This document shows, piece by piece, positions 10,185 to 20,561 of a DNA stretch of 64,000 bases. The first letter of the stretch is position 1. The number at the start of each line of letters is the position of its first letter. Source of the stretch: JACCZX01 sp963729165 (GTDB taxonomy: Bacteria > Pseudomonadota > Gammaproteobacteria > Burkholderiales > Burkholderiaceae_F); the NCBI GenBank assembly GCA_963729165.1, contig CAVSMM010000015.1:1-64000 (forward strand), read 5' to 3'. Under the pieces are notes generated by a model. It was not told the DNA's origin. It worked only from the letters and a program-made list of their open reading frames with translations, and ran no database searches. The position numbers and the translations under genes were made by a program.

Positions 10185-11552
10185 CTATGTCATGAATCCC
10201 AGATTCGGCTGCGCGAAGTTCGGCAGGTTCGGCAGGATCAGCGGCAAGTTCGCGTCGGTCACGCCCATCCACTTGGCCATCGTTGCCGCGTATTGCTCGA
10301 CCGATATTGTCGGAATCAGCCGGCCGTTGCCGGCGTCGGTCGAGGCGTTGGTCGTCAGATCGGGATACGCGCCATAAACCTGCCGGCCGTTGACCGCACC
10401 GCCGACGACGAAGTGATGCGCGCCCCAGCCGTGATCTGATCCCTCACTGTTCGGTGTCAGCGCGCGCCCGAAGTCGGACGCGGTAAACAGCGTCACGTCG
10501 TTGGCGATTCCGAGCTGGTCGATCGTCGACTGCCACCACGCGATTGCCTGCGCCAGTTGTGTCAGCAGTCCCGGGTGTGTCGCGGCCTGGTTCGCGTGCG
10601 TGTCATAGCCGCCCATCGACACCAGGAACACCTGACGCGCGGCACCGAGCGCGCTGCGCGCGTAGATCATCCGGGCGACCATCTGCAACTGCTGCGCAAG
10701 CTGATTGGTTTGCCCATTGAACACCGGTAGCGCCGGCGGTGCCGGAGTGATCGGTGCAGCGATCGCAGCCGATACCGCTGCTTGCGAATCGATCGAACGC
10801 TGGTTGACTTTGCCGAGCTCGTTCTGCATCAGATTAGCGTTCGTGCGAGTCAGGATCGTTCGCAGCGCCGACGTGCCGGCGCTCGATCCGTACAGCGTGC
10901 TGCCGACCACACCGTTAAACGGAACTGCGCCCTGCGCCGGATCGAGCTGATACGGCTGTATCTGCTGTCCGCTCAGAAACACGGCATTGCCAGTCAGGTT
11001 GATAGTCGTGAACGTAGCGTTGCCGTTCTGTGCGGCGAGCAAATCGCCGATGCGACCGCCCCAGCCGTAGGTCGCGCCTTCGGGTGCCGACGCCTGCCAA
11101 GTCGATTGCTGATCGTTGTGCGAGAACAGCTTGGCCGGCTTCGGCACGCTGCCGTTCAGGAAACCCGTGCGATCGATCGGCATGATCAGCGGGCCGACGT
11201 TGGCGACGATCGCGCACTTCTGCGCTTCGAAGAGCGTGGCGAGCGGCCCGAGTTCGGCTGTCGGCAGTTGAACTCCGCCGACGCTGAGCGGCGTCAGTTG
11301 TGCGGGCTGCCACGCGAGCGTGCCACGCGTAGCGGCGTACGTGTTGTACGCGGCACCCGCCGGCACCACCGTGTTGTGCGTGTCGTTCCCGCCGTACAGA
11401 AATACGCACACCAACGCCTTGTAGCCGCCGGTGACCTGCGCCGATGCAGCACCGATCGACGCAAGGTTCAGGGCGAACGGCGCTGCGCTACCGGCGATCG
11501 CCAGTGCGGAACCCTGGCGCAGGAATTCGCGGCGCGAAGTTTTCATCGTCAT
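10185..11552 (-). CDS. DUF1501 domain-containing protein, Tat-exported
   Basis: The 455-residue protein opens with a twin-arginine signal (SRREFLRQG followed by a hydrophobic stretch ending in SAQ), so it is exported folded. The DUF1501 region follows with LVCVFLYGGNDTHNTVVP, FLVSMGGYDTHANQ and DHGWGAHHFVVGG. These are the metal-site-like Asp/His motifs that relate the family to sulfatase/alkaline phosphatase folds. The biochemical role is unknown. It lies 10 bases after the DUF1800 gene, and the two families are almost always encoded together, so they probably act jointly in the periplasm or at the cell surface. AGGAG stands 7 bases before the ATG. Confidence 0.9.
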   Translation of the reverse strand: MTMKTSRREFLRQGSALAIAGSAAPFALNLASIGAASAQVTGGYKALVCVFLYGGNDTHNTVVPAGAAYNTYAATRGTLAWQPAQLTPLSVGGVQLPTAELGPLATLFEAQKCAIVANVGPLIMPIDRTGFLNGSVPKPAKLFSHNDQQSTWQASAPEGATYGWGGRIGDLLAAQNGNATFTTINLTGNAVFLSGQQIQPYQLDPAQGAVPFNGVVGSTLYGSSAGTSALRTILTRTNANLMQNELGKVNQRSIDSQAAVSAAIAAPITPAPPALPVFNGQTNQLAQQLQMVARMIYARSALGAARQVFLVSMGGYDTHANQAATHPGLLTQLAQAIAWWQSTIDQLGIANDVTLFTASDFGRALTPNSEGSDHGWGAHHFVVGGAVNGRQVYGAYPDLTTNASTDAGNGRLIPTISVEQYAATMAKWMGVTDANLPLILPNLPNFAQPNLGFMT

Positions 11553-11562
11553 TGTTGTTCTC

Positions 11563-13236
11563 CTACTTCTGCACCAGGTAGTCGGGTGACGCCATCGTCA
11601 GCAAGATGGCGGTGTAGACGCGGTTGTTCGGGCCGTTGCCGGTGGTCCCGATCGCGTTGACGGCGGTGCGGATGTCGTTGCGCAAGGTCGAGCTCATCGA
11701 GCCGGCCAGCAGGCAGCGATTGACGCGGTCGAGCAGTGCGTCCGCGTTGCCGGCGAGCGCGATCTCGGGCGCGTAGTTCGCTTTGACATCGGCGCCGACG
11801 CCGACGCCCGATTGAATTACTGCTTGCATGAAGTTCGTGTAGCCCGCGACCGAGGTTTCACCGATCAGCTGGAATTCGGGAGCCACCAGAGACGCGCTGG
11901 CGATTGCAGTGTTGGGCGGCACATAACCGGGGCGGTAGAAGTTGAACACCGACGGCGAGCGCCACGGCTGCTGGCCGAGCGAAGTCGACGCGCTTTGCAG
12001 ATTGCGAATCGTCCAGTTGCCCGACGTCGACGTGGCGCCGAAGCAGCGTCCCCAATGTGCCAATCGCAGCACCGGTTCGCGTACCTTGCCAAAGGTGGGA
12101 TCAGCGATCTTGGAAGCGTCGCGCGCGTCCGCGTCAAGCAATACCGCGCGGATGATCGACTTCATGTCGCCGCGCACGCCCTGTCCGTTGTTTACGCACG
12201 CGGCCGAGACGCGGCCGACGTACGCGGAGCTTGGATTGCTGGTGACGAGCCGCTGAATCAGCTGCTTGCCGACGAAGGGGCACAGGTTCTGATGGTTGAA
12301 CAGCCGGTCAAGTGCTTGAGCCAGACTCGCTTCGCCGCTGGTGCCGGGAGCGATCGTCAGCCCGAGGAACGTCTTGGCGCCGCCCTCGTGATGCTGCGGA
12401 TACACCTTCATCGGTTTGATGCGCTGCTGCGGATCGGTGACGTTGGTTCCGCGAAACTCTTGCTCGCTGGTGCCGGTCGCCGCCCAGCTCCAACCGGTAA
12501 ACACTCGCGCGAGCCCGCCGATATCTTCGTTGGTGTACGTCTCCACCTGCGGGCTGACCGGCGTGCCGTCGGCGTTCAGCTGGACCAGCCCGATCGTGAA
12601 TAGCTGCATCAACTCACGCGCGAAGTTCTCGTCGGGGACCGCGGTGCCTTGCGCTTTCTTGTTGCCCAGATGTGAGAGGTAAATGCCCATCATCGGATGG
12701 GTGGCGACCGCTTCGATCACCTGCCGGTAATTGCCAAACGCGTGCTGCCCTAGCAGATCGGCGTAGTTCGCGAGCCCGTCGGAATAAGCGGCGATGGTGT
12801 TGTCGGCGCCAGACACGACCGCGATCTGCGACAGTGCGAACTTCACGCGTTGTCGCAGCTGGTCTTGTGCCGGAATCGCCTGTTGCCAGAACGAGTCCTG
12901 CATGAAATTGAAGTTGCTCGTGTTCGGGCCTGCAACGTAGTTGGCCTGCACGTAAGGCAAGTGCGGCGTCGATGGCAGCGCGAACTGTTCGTCGATCCAT
13001 GCCGAATAACCGATCGATTGCACGCGTGCGATTTCGGTGTCGGTCGGGCCGAAGGTGGCTTGCGTCAAAAAGCGCGCGGCTTCATCAGCGCTCGGACCAC
13101 CCAATGGCGGCGCCGGTGCAGGTGCGGGCGCAGGTGACGATCCACCGCTCCCGCATCCACTCATGCCGCCGATGCTTGCCGCGATCGCCGCGACAAAGAG
13201 AGTGCGCGCCGCGCCGCGGGCAAGCGTTGCCTTCAT
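11563..13236 (-). CDS. DUF1800 domain-containing lipoprotein
   Basis: This intact 557-residue protein has an N-terminal signal ending in a lipobox-like MSGC followed by GSGGSSPAPAPAPAP, suggesting lipid anchoring. The DUF1800 core begins ADEAARFLTQATFGPTDTEI and includes NFARELMQLFTIGL, TGWSWA and YPQHHEGGAKTFLG, all typical of the family. Function is unknown. It is the first gene of a two-gene operon with the DUF1501 protein. A near-perfect inverted repeat lies about 60 bases upstream of the start and may control the pair. Confidence 0.9.
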   Translation of the reverse strand: MKATLARGAARTLFVAAIAASIGGMSGCGSGGSSPAPAPAPAPPLGGPSADEAARFLTQATFGPTDTEIARVQSIGYSAWIDEQFALPSTPHLPYVQANYVAGPNTSNFNFMQDSFWQQAIPAQDQLRQRVKFALSQIAVVSGADNTIAAYSDGLANYADLLGQHAFGNYRQVIEAVATHPMMGIYLSHLGNKKAQGTAVPDENFARELMQLFTIGLVQLNADGTPVSPQVETYTNEDIGGLARVFTGWSWAATGTSEQEFRGTNVTDPQQRIKPMKVYPQHHEGGAKTFLGLTIAPGTSGEASLAQALDRLFNHQNLCPFVGKQLIQRLVTSNPSSAYVGRVSAACVNNGQGVRGDMKSIIRAVLLDADARDASKIADPTFGKVREPVLRLAHWGRCFGATSTSGNWTIRNLQSASTSLGQQPWRSPSVFNFYRPGYVPPNTAIASASLVAPEFQLIGETSVAGYTNFMQAVIQSGVGVGADVKANYAPEIALAGNADALLDRVNRCLLAGSMSSTLRNDIRTAVNAIGTTGNGPNNRVYTAILLTMASPDYLVQK

Positions 13237-13298
13237 CGTGTTCTCCCAATCCGTCCGTTGGCCTACTGTCGTGGGTATGCCGAATTCGGGAAAGCAAC

Positions 13299-13322
13299 TT
13301 TACAAAGCGAAACGCTTGTAAA
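13299..13322. promoter_or_regulatory. Inverted repeat upstream of the DUF1800-DUF1501 operon
   Basis: The arms TTTACAAAGCG and CGCTTGTAAA flank an AA(A) centre and pair except for one bulged A. The stretch is AT-rich compared with its surroundings and lies between the operon start and the convergent aminotransferase end. It could be an operator or a promoter-proximal palindrome. No specific regulator is recognised. The rest of 13237-13480 shows nothing else I can identify. Confidence 0.35.
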
Positions 13323-13480
13323 CATTAACTGCGGATTGAACCGTGCCAAGCCCCTAAGGTCTGCCGGCATCGCGTCGAAGTGCTGCGCACATTCGCGGAC
13401 GGGCGGGCGATTCGGCATCAGCGCGTACGGGTGAACCCGCCAACTCGATGAGCAACGCCCCCGCTGACCGCGGGCGGGCG

Positions 13481-14654
13481 CTATTTGCGAAGAAACGCAG
13501 CCAGGCGCTGCGCCCCCTCCGCAAGCAAAGCTTCGGAGGCAGCGAAGCACCAGCGCAAGTAGCCTTCACCTTCAGGTCCGAACGCAGAACCCGGTGCGAG
13601 ACCGAGCCCGGCCTCGGCGACCAGCTGCTTGGCGAGCGCGACACTGTCGTGGCTGCGGCCGGCGATGCGGAAGAAGAGGTACATCGCGCCGGGCGGCGGC
13701 GCGACTTCGATGCCTGGCACCTCAGCAAGCGCAGCCGACCAGCAGATCGCGTGATGCGTGCAGGCGTGTAACGGTTTGCTGCACGGACGGCTCGCCTTCA
13801 TTGACCGCAACCAGTCCCGCGCGCTGCACGAACGGCGGCGCGCACGATGTATTGAACTCGATCACCTTGCCGAGCTGCGCAATGAATCTGCGCGGTGCCA
13901 CGATCCATCCGAGACGCCATCCGGTCATCGTCCAGCTCTTCGAAAAGGTATTGGCGCTGATGACGCGATCGTCGTCATCGATCTGCGACAGCACGCTCGG
14001 TGCGTGGCCGTTGATCGTCATCGATGGCTCGAACACGATGCGCTCGTACGCATCGTCACTGACGAGCCAGATGCCATGCCGGCGGCAGTGAGCGAGCAAC
14101 TGATCCCAGTCGCGCTGCGGCATCGTCCAGCCGGTGGGATTGTTCGGCGAGTTGACCAGCACGATCCGTGTGCCGGGAGTGGCTGCATCGAGCAGCTGCT
14201 GCAAGTCGAGCGCCCATGCGCCTCTGTCGCATGTCAGTGAGACCGGCACGACGTCGGCGCTCATGATGCGCGGCATCGCAGTCAGATTCGGCCACACTGG
14301 CGTGACGATGACGACGCGATCGCCGGGATCGATCAGCGCCTGATCGATCAGCGACAGCGCGTGCACGCCCGCGCTGGTGACCGCGATGCGGTCGACGTCG
14401 ATGCGTTCGGCCGGAGCGTGCAGGCGGTTGGCGTACGCCGCCAGCGCTTCGCGCAGCTCGATCAGGCCGAGGTTATGGTTGTAAAACGTTTCGCCGGCGT
14501 CGAGCGCGCTCTTGGCGGCTTCGCGGATAAAGGCAGGCGTGACCTGATCGCCTTCGCCGAACCAGAATTTCAGAATGTCGGTGCGGCCGATGCCTGCGTT
14601 GGCGACTTCGCGGATGCGCGACGCAGGCAAGGCGTCGATCGTTGGACGAATCAT
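13481..14654 (-). CDS. PLP-dependent aminotransferase, class I/II
   Basis: This fold-type I aminotransferase has about 390 residues. The N-terminus is MIRPTIDALPASRIREVANAG. The cofactor contacts include NSPNNPTGW, DDAYERI and the Schiff-base lysine in NTFSKSWTMTGWRLGW. One break near 13745 moves the last 90 residues (AALAEVPGIEVAPPPGAMYLFFR and beyond) into another frame. It is the third gene of an operon with an SDR and an Ldh-type dehydrogenase, controlled from the operator-bearing divergent promoter at 16.5 kb. Its specific amino donor is unknown. A role in a sugar-acid or amino-acid derivative pathway is inferred from context. Confidence 0.85.
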
Positions 14655-14657
14655 TTC

Positions 14658-14673
14658 GGCTCCGAGGGGAGCC
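14658..14673 (-). promoter_or_regulatory. Small hairpin covering the aminotransferase ribosome-binding site
   Basis: On the minus strand GGCTCC and GGAGCC form a perfect 6-base stem around a four-base loop. The 3' arm contains the GGAG that serves as the Shine-Dalgarno sequence three to five bases before the aminotransferase ATG. Ribosomes finishing the upstream gene, whose stop lies only a few bases before the hairpin, would open it. This would give translational coupling. Confidence 0.35.
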
Positions 14674-14676
14674 GGA

Positions 14677-15751
14677 TTATCCAGTCAAAGCGATGCCTGC
14701 ATCGATAGCGGGCATCGGCACCGAAAGCCGTGTTGACCACTCTTGCAGCGCCGGCAGGATGTCCTCGTGCAGCGCGACTCCGCTGCTCAAGCTGCTCGCG
14801 GCGTCGTGCAAGTCCGCGCTCGCCGGGCATACGCACCGCGTCGACGCCGGCGCGCGGCGGATTGTCGCGGCAGGCTTGTGCGATCCACTCGGCTTGCCGG
14901 GTAAATGCGTCGAGCCCGCCGAACGCGGCGGGATCGATCGCCTGCACGAACACGGTCGCGCCCCATCCTTCCTTCTGGTCGGCACGGCCGAAACCCGCGA
15001 GGCCTCCGGTCAGCATCTCGACGATCAACGCGAGCGCATAGCCCTTGTGCCCGGCGTCGATGCCGCCGGTGGGCAATATCGTGCCGCGCGGCTCGGTGAA
15101 CAAGACCGCGGGGTCATCGGTGGCGTGGCCCGCAGCGGTCAACAGCCACGGATGCGCGAGCCGTTGACCGCTCTTGTGCAGGCGAGCGGTCATGCCGTTG
15201 GTGGTGAGCGACGCCGACAGGTCGATCAACACCGGATCGCCTGCGGTCGGAAATCCGAATGCGACCGGATCGGGAGTGAATACCGCCTGCGTTCCGCCGT
15301 ACGGTGCGACGCTCGCTGCGTTCGGATCGGAACACGAAAGCAGCAACACGAATCCGCGGTCGGTCGCACGCGACAGATAGGCGGCGAGGCACGCGATGTG
15401 GTGACTGCGGCGGATGACCACAGTGCCGGTGCCGCAGCGCTGCGCGCGCTCGATCGCGTCATCGATCGCCAGTTGCGTCAGCCACGGCCCTGGCAGACGA
15501 CCTCCGTCCCACAGCGCGCTGGCCGCTGCGCTCTTCGATAACCTCGTGCCGGCCGTGCGCTTCATCGTCCCGGCGTCGAGCTCGCGCAGGTAGGGCGCAA
15601 GCAGCGCCAAGCCATGCGTGTCGTGGCCGAGCAGATCGCCTTCGAGCAGGACGTCGGCGACCACCGACGCCATGTCTTGCGCGAGCTGTGCGCCAATCAA
15701 GAGATCGCGCGCGAACTGCCGCAGCGCTTGACTCGGGTAGCGCATCCTCAT
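14677..15751 (-). CDS. Ldh family oxidoreductase (malate/ureidoglycolate/diketogulonate-type dehydrogenase)
   Basis: The YlbC/LdhD-type NAD(P)-dependent dehydrogenases of this family reduce 2-oxo acids or oxidise 2-hydroxy acids. Visible features are the N-terminal catalytic part with GDLLGHDTHGLALL, the SSHHIA-like RRSHHIACLAAYL, PYGGTQAVFTPDPVAFGFPT and GHKGYALALIVEMLTGGLAG. A break near 14815 changes frame, after which the tail is GVALHEDILPALQEWSTRL with the stop at the 14677 end. The start MRMRYPSQ lies 4 bases after the stop of the upstream SDR gene. The physiological substrate is unknown. Confidence 0.8.
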
Positions 15752-15755
15752 TGAC

Positions 15756-16504
15756 TCAGTACACCGCGCGGCCACCCGACAGGTCGAACACCGCGCCGGT
15801 GGAGAACGAACAGTCTTCAGTGCAGAGCCACGTCACCAGCGCCGCGATCTCCTCGACTTCACCGAAGCGGCCCATCGGAATCTTCGACAGCATGAAGTCG
15901 ATGTGGCTCTGGGTCATCTGCGCAAACATTCCGGTCTTCACCGCGGCCGGCGTGACGCAGTTGACGCGTATTCCGGTCTTGGCGAGTTCCTTGCCGAGCG
16001 ACTTCGTCAATGCGACGACGCCGGCCTTCGATGCGCTGTAGGCGCTTGCGTTCGGGTTGCCTTCCTTGCCGGCGATCGATGCGATGTTGACGATGCGGCC
16101 GTAGTCGTTGGCCTGCATGTGTGCAATCAGCGCGCGGTTGCACAGGAAGACGCCGGTCAGGTTGATGTCGAGCACTTCCTTCCACGCGTCGACCGGATAC
16201 TGTTGCACCGTCGTGTTCGGACCGGTGATGCCGGCGCTGCAAACCAGCGCGTCGATGCGGCCAAGCGCCTGCACGCTTGCGTCGCATGCACGCTGCGACT
16301 TCTTCTTCGCGGGTGACGTCGAGCGTGTGCGTGTGCGAATTGCCGCCGAGCGACTTCGCGGCGGCCTGCCAGCGCACTTGCATCGCGATCCCACAAACTG
16401 ACGCGCGCGCCTGAGGCGACCAAGCGCTGCGCGATCGCATAGCCGATCCCCGCCGCGCCGCCGGTGACGATCGCGCCGCGCCCCTGCATGTCGAGCTTGT
16501 TCAT
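15756..16504 (-). CDS. SDR family oxidoreductase (first gene of the minus-strand sugar-acid operon)
   Basis: This short-chain dehydrogenase of about 250 residues starts MNKLDMQGRGAIVTGGAAGIG, with the TGxxxGIG motif, behind a strong GGAGGAG ribosome site. It continues CSAGITGPN (NNAG equivalent), IVNIASIAGKEGNPNASAYSASKAG with the YxxxK pair, and ends FSTGAVFDLSGGRAVY. Two slips, near 16385 and 16285, break the region between the cofactor fold and the active site. It is divergent from the IlvD/Edd dehydratase gene across a shared operator. Oxidation of a sugar or sugar acid is inferred from this context. Confidence 0.85.
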
Positions 16505-16540
16505 CGCTCCTCCGATTTTTGCAGAGGATATCCGCAAAAT

Positions 16541-16558
16541 TGGTCAGACCACTTGACC
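16541..16558. promoter_or_regulatory. Operator TGGTCAGACCACTTGACC, predicted FadR/GntR-family site
   Basis: A perfect 11-base palindrome, TGGTC-A-GACCA, is followed three bases later by another GACC half-site, and further GACC half-sites continue toward the dehydratase promoter. FadR-subfamily regulators (FadR, PdhR, UxuR/ExuR relatives) bind TGGTnnnACCA-type sequences. The same 18 bases, differing only at the central position, occur in front of the GntR regulator gene at 33.1 kb. It lies between the divergent SDR and dehydratase genes. Confidence 0.75.
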
Positions 16559-16564
16559 GATTTG

Positions 16565-16594
16565 TTGACCGGCCGTGCGCTCCGTGGCTACACT
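16565..16594 (+). promoter_or_regulatory. Predicted sigma-70 promoter for the dehydratase-ABC operon
   Basis: TTGACC and TACACT are separated by 18 bases, and the start codon of the dehydratase gene is about 40 bases beyond the -10. The -35 hexamer is itself one of the GACC half-sites following the palindromic operator, so bound regulator would cover it. Confidence 0.5.
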
Positions 16595-16634
16595 GGCCGC
16601 GCCTTTCGATTGATCCCCAGCGCAAATTCCCTGA

Positions 16635-18371
16635 ATGCCATCGCGTAAGCCCCGCCGTAGTCAATCATGGTTCGGTCGTCTCGACCGCGATGGCTTCATC
16701 TACCGCTCGTGGATGAAGAACCGCGGCATTCCGCACGATCAGTTCGACGGCCGGCCGGTGATCGGTATCTGCAATACGTGGTCCGAGCTGACGCCGTGCA
16801 ACACGCACTTTCGCGTTCTTGCCGAACAGGTGCGGCAAGGCGTGCTCGAAGCGGGGGGCTTTCCGCTCGAATTTCCGGTGATGTCGCTCGGCGAAACGTT
16901 GATGCGTCCGACGACGATGCTGTTTCGCAATCTGGTCAGCATGGACGTCGAGGAGTCGGTTCGCGCGAATCCGCTCGACGGCGTCGTGTTACTGATGGGT
17001 TGCGACAAGACGACGCCGGCGTTGCTGATGGGCGCTGCGAGCGTCGATCTGCCGACGATCGGCGTGTCGGGCGGACCGATGCTGTCGGGCAAGTATCGCG
17101 GCGGCGAGCTCGGCTCGGGCACCGGCGTCTGGCAGATGAGCGAAGCGGTGCGCGCCGGCGAGATAACGCAGCAGGATTTCTTCGAAGCCGAAAGCTGCAT
17201 GCATCGCTCGCACGGTCACTGCATGACGATGGGAACCGCGTCGACGATGGCGAGCATGGTCGAAGCGCTCGGCGTGGGGTTGCCCGGCAACGCGGCGATT
17301 CCGGCGGTCGACGGACGTCGCAACGTGCTGGCGCGGATGGCCGGGCGGCGCATCGTGCAGATGGTCGACGAAGATCTCGTGCTGTCGAAGATTCTGACGC
17401 GCGCGGCTTTCGAGAACGCGATTCGCGTCAACGCGGCGATCGGCGGCTCGACCAACGCGGTGATCCATCTGCTCGCACTGGCGGGCCGCGCCGGCGTGCC
17501 GCTATCGCTCGATGACTGGGATGCGTTGGGCCACGACCTGCCTTGCCTGGTCGATCTGCAGCCGTCGGGCCAGTACCTGATGGAAGATTTTTACTACGCG
17601 GGCGGATTGCCGGCCGTGATTCGCGAGCTCGGCGCGAGCTTGAACAAGGATGCGCTCACGGTCAATGGCCGCACGCTGTGGGACAACAACAAAGACGCTC
17701 CGCGCTACGACCTCGACGGCACCAAGCGCGTGATTCGTCCGCTCGTCGGATCCGTTCAAACCGCACGCGGGCATCGCCGTGCTGCGCGGCAACCTCGCGC
17801 CCGACGGTGCCGTGATCAAGCCGTCGGCGGCAACGCCAGCGCTGATGAAGCATCGCGGCCGCGCGGTCGTTTTCGAAACCAGCGACGAAATGCATGCGAG
17901 TGTCGAAGACGACAGCCTCGACGTCAAGCGCCGACGACATTCTGGTGTTGAAGAACTGCGGGCCGAAGGGTTATCCGGGCATGGCCGAAGTCGGCAACAT
18001 GCCGCTGCCCGCCAAGCTGTTGCGGCAGGGCGTGACCGACATGGTGCGAATTTCGGATGCGCGCATGAGCGGAACCGCCTACGGAACGGTCGTGCTGCAC
18101 GCATGCGCCCGAAGCCGCGGCCGGCGGCAATCTCGCACTGGTCGAAGCGGCGACATGATCGAGCTCGACGTCGAGCGCCGCCGCTTGCATCTGGAAGTCA
18201 GCGACGAGGAACTGAAGCGTCGGCGTTCGGCGTGGAAACCGCCGAGCTCCTCCCGCTTCGCGCGGTTACACCAAGCTGTACTTCGATCACGTGCAGCAAG
18301 CCGACAAAGGCGCCGATCTCGACTTCCTGGTCGGCGGCAGCGGGTCGGCGATTCCCAAAGACAATCACTGA
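16635..18371 (+). CDS. IlvD/Edd family sugar-acid dehydratase (arabinonate/xylonate dehydratase type)
   Basis: The iron-sulfur dehydratases of this family convert aldonic acids to 2-keto-3-deoxy acids. The N-terminus (RRSQSWFGRLDRDGFIYRSW) matches the pentonate/hexonate dehydratase branch and not IlvD proper. The three cluster cysteines are visible in TPCNTH, LMGCDKTTPALL and GHCMTMGTAST. The C-terminal barrel contains LKNCGPKGYPGMAEVGNMPLP and ISDARMSGTAYGTV. Frame breaks near 17755, 17925, 18105 and 18255 cut the last 200 residues; the final frame ends DFLVGGSGSAIPKDNH. About 575 residues when joined, the normal length. It heads an operon with a 2-hydroxyacid dehydrogenase and a sugar ABC transporter. 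The exact substrate is not determined. Confidence 0.85.
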
Positions 18372-18383
18372 GCCGGTAGCAAC

Positions 18384-19368
18384 GTGCGCGCGCTGATCAC
18401 CGACTACGACTTTCCCGATATCGAGCTCGAGCGCGAGGTTTTTCGCACCGGCGGCGTTGACCTGGTCGAGGCGCAATGCAGGAGCGAAGACGATCTGATC
18501 GCGGCGGCGCGCGAATGCGATGCGTTGCTGTTGCAGTACGCGCCGGTGACCGATCGCGTGCTGGCGGCGCTGCCCGCGCATCGGATTCGTCAGCCGCTAT
18601 GGCGCGGGTTTCGACACGATCGATACCGAAGCGTGCCGCCGCCACGGCGTATGGGTCGCCAACTCGCCGGACTACGGCGTCGGTGAAGTCGCGACACACG
18701 CGCTCGCGATGACGCTCGCGTTGATTCGACATCTGGCGATCTACGACCGCGACGTGCGCGCCGGCAAGTGGCACTACCTGTCGCCTGGCACGATCCGCCG
18801 CGCCAGCGACATGACGGTGGGAATTCTCGGGCTGGGCCGCATCGGCAAGCGCTATGCGGCGCTGGCGCGCGACTGTTTCGCGCGCGTGATCGCATGCGAT
18901 CCGTACATCATCGACGGCGATTTTCCGGTGTTCGTCAAACGCGTTACGCAGGAACAATTGTTCGAACAGGCCGACGTGGTGTCGCTGCATGTGCCGCTGA
19001 ACGACGAAACCCGCGGAATGGTCGGTGCCCCGCAACTGCAGCGAATGAAGCGCGGCAGCTTCCTGGTAAATACCGCGCGCGGCAGCATCGTCGACATTGC
19101 CGCGGTGCTGGCGGCGCTGGACGACGGCACGCTCGACGGCGCCGGTCTGGACGTCCTGCCCACCGAGCCGCTGGACGTCGGTGAAGCGCTTGCGCACCAT
19201 CCGCGCGCGTTGTTGTCGCCGCACGCAGCGTTTTATTCGGCTGCGTCGGAAATCGAGCTGCGCCGCAAGGCGGCGCTCAACATCGTTCAGTGGTCGCAAA
19301 CTGGGCGGCCGATGTATCCTGTTGTTGAAGGCAAGAAGACCCCAGGGACGAAGAGCCCGCGGCATTAG
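18384..19368 (+). CDS. D-isomer-specific 2-hydroxyacid dehydrogenase (CtBP-like)
   Basis: This NAD-dependent 2-hydroxyacid dehydrogenase of about 325 residues starts at a GTG 12 bases after the dehydratase stop. The N-terminal domain starts MRALITDYDFPDIELEREVF. The cofactor motif is VGILGLGRIGKRYA, and the conserved ALLVNTARG-type stretch reads GSFLVNTARGSIVD, followed by DVLPTEPLD and the histidine in LLSPHAAFYSAAS. A break near 18590 separates the N-terminal domain from GAGFDTIDTEACRRHGVWVAN. In this operon it may reduce a keto acid formed downstream of the dehydratase (glyoxylate or tartronate semialdehyde would fit). This is inference. Confidence 0.85.
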
Positions 19369-19430
19369 GGTTTGCAAGATAACCGCGGCGTCGTCCTACA
19401 AGACACGCACCCGGAGGAGACAACCCGGTC

Positions 19431-20502
<1,072 letters not shown>

Positions 20503-20561
20503 TAGCGCATATTTGAGAATCGATTTGGCAGCGTGACTTACAACACGAAGGGAGACATCAA

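Noticed and set aside
16635..18371. Assignment of the dehydratase as ilvD of branched-chain amino acid synthesis.
   Set aside because: The N-terminus (SQSWFGRLDRDGFIYRSW) and the operon with a sugar ABC transporter match the aldonate dehydratase branch.
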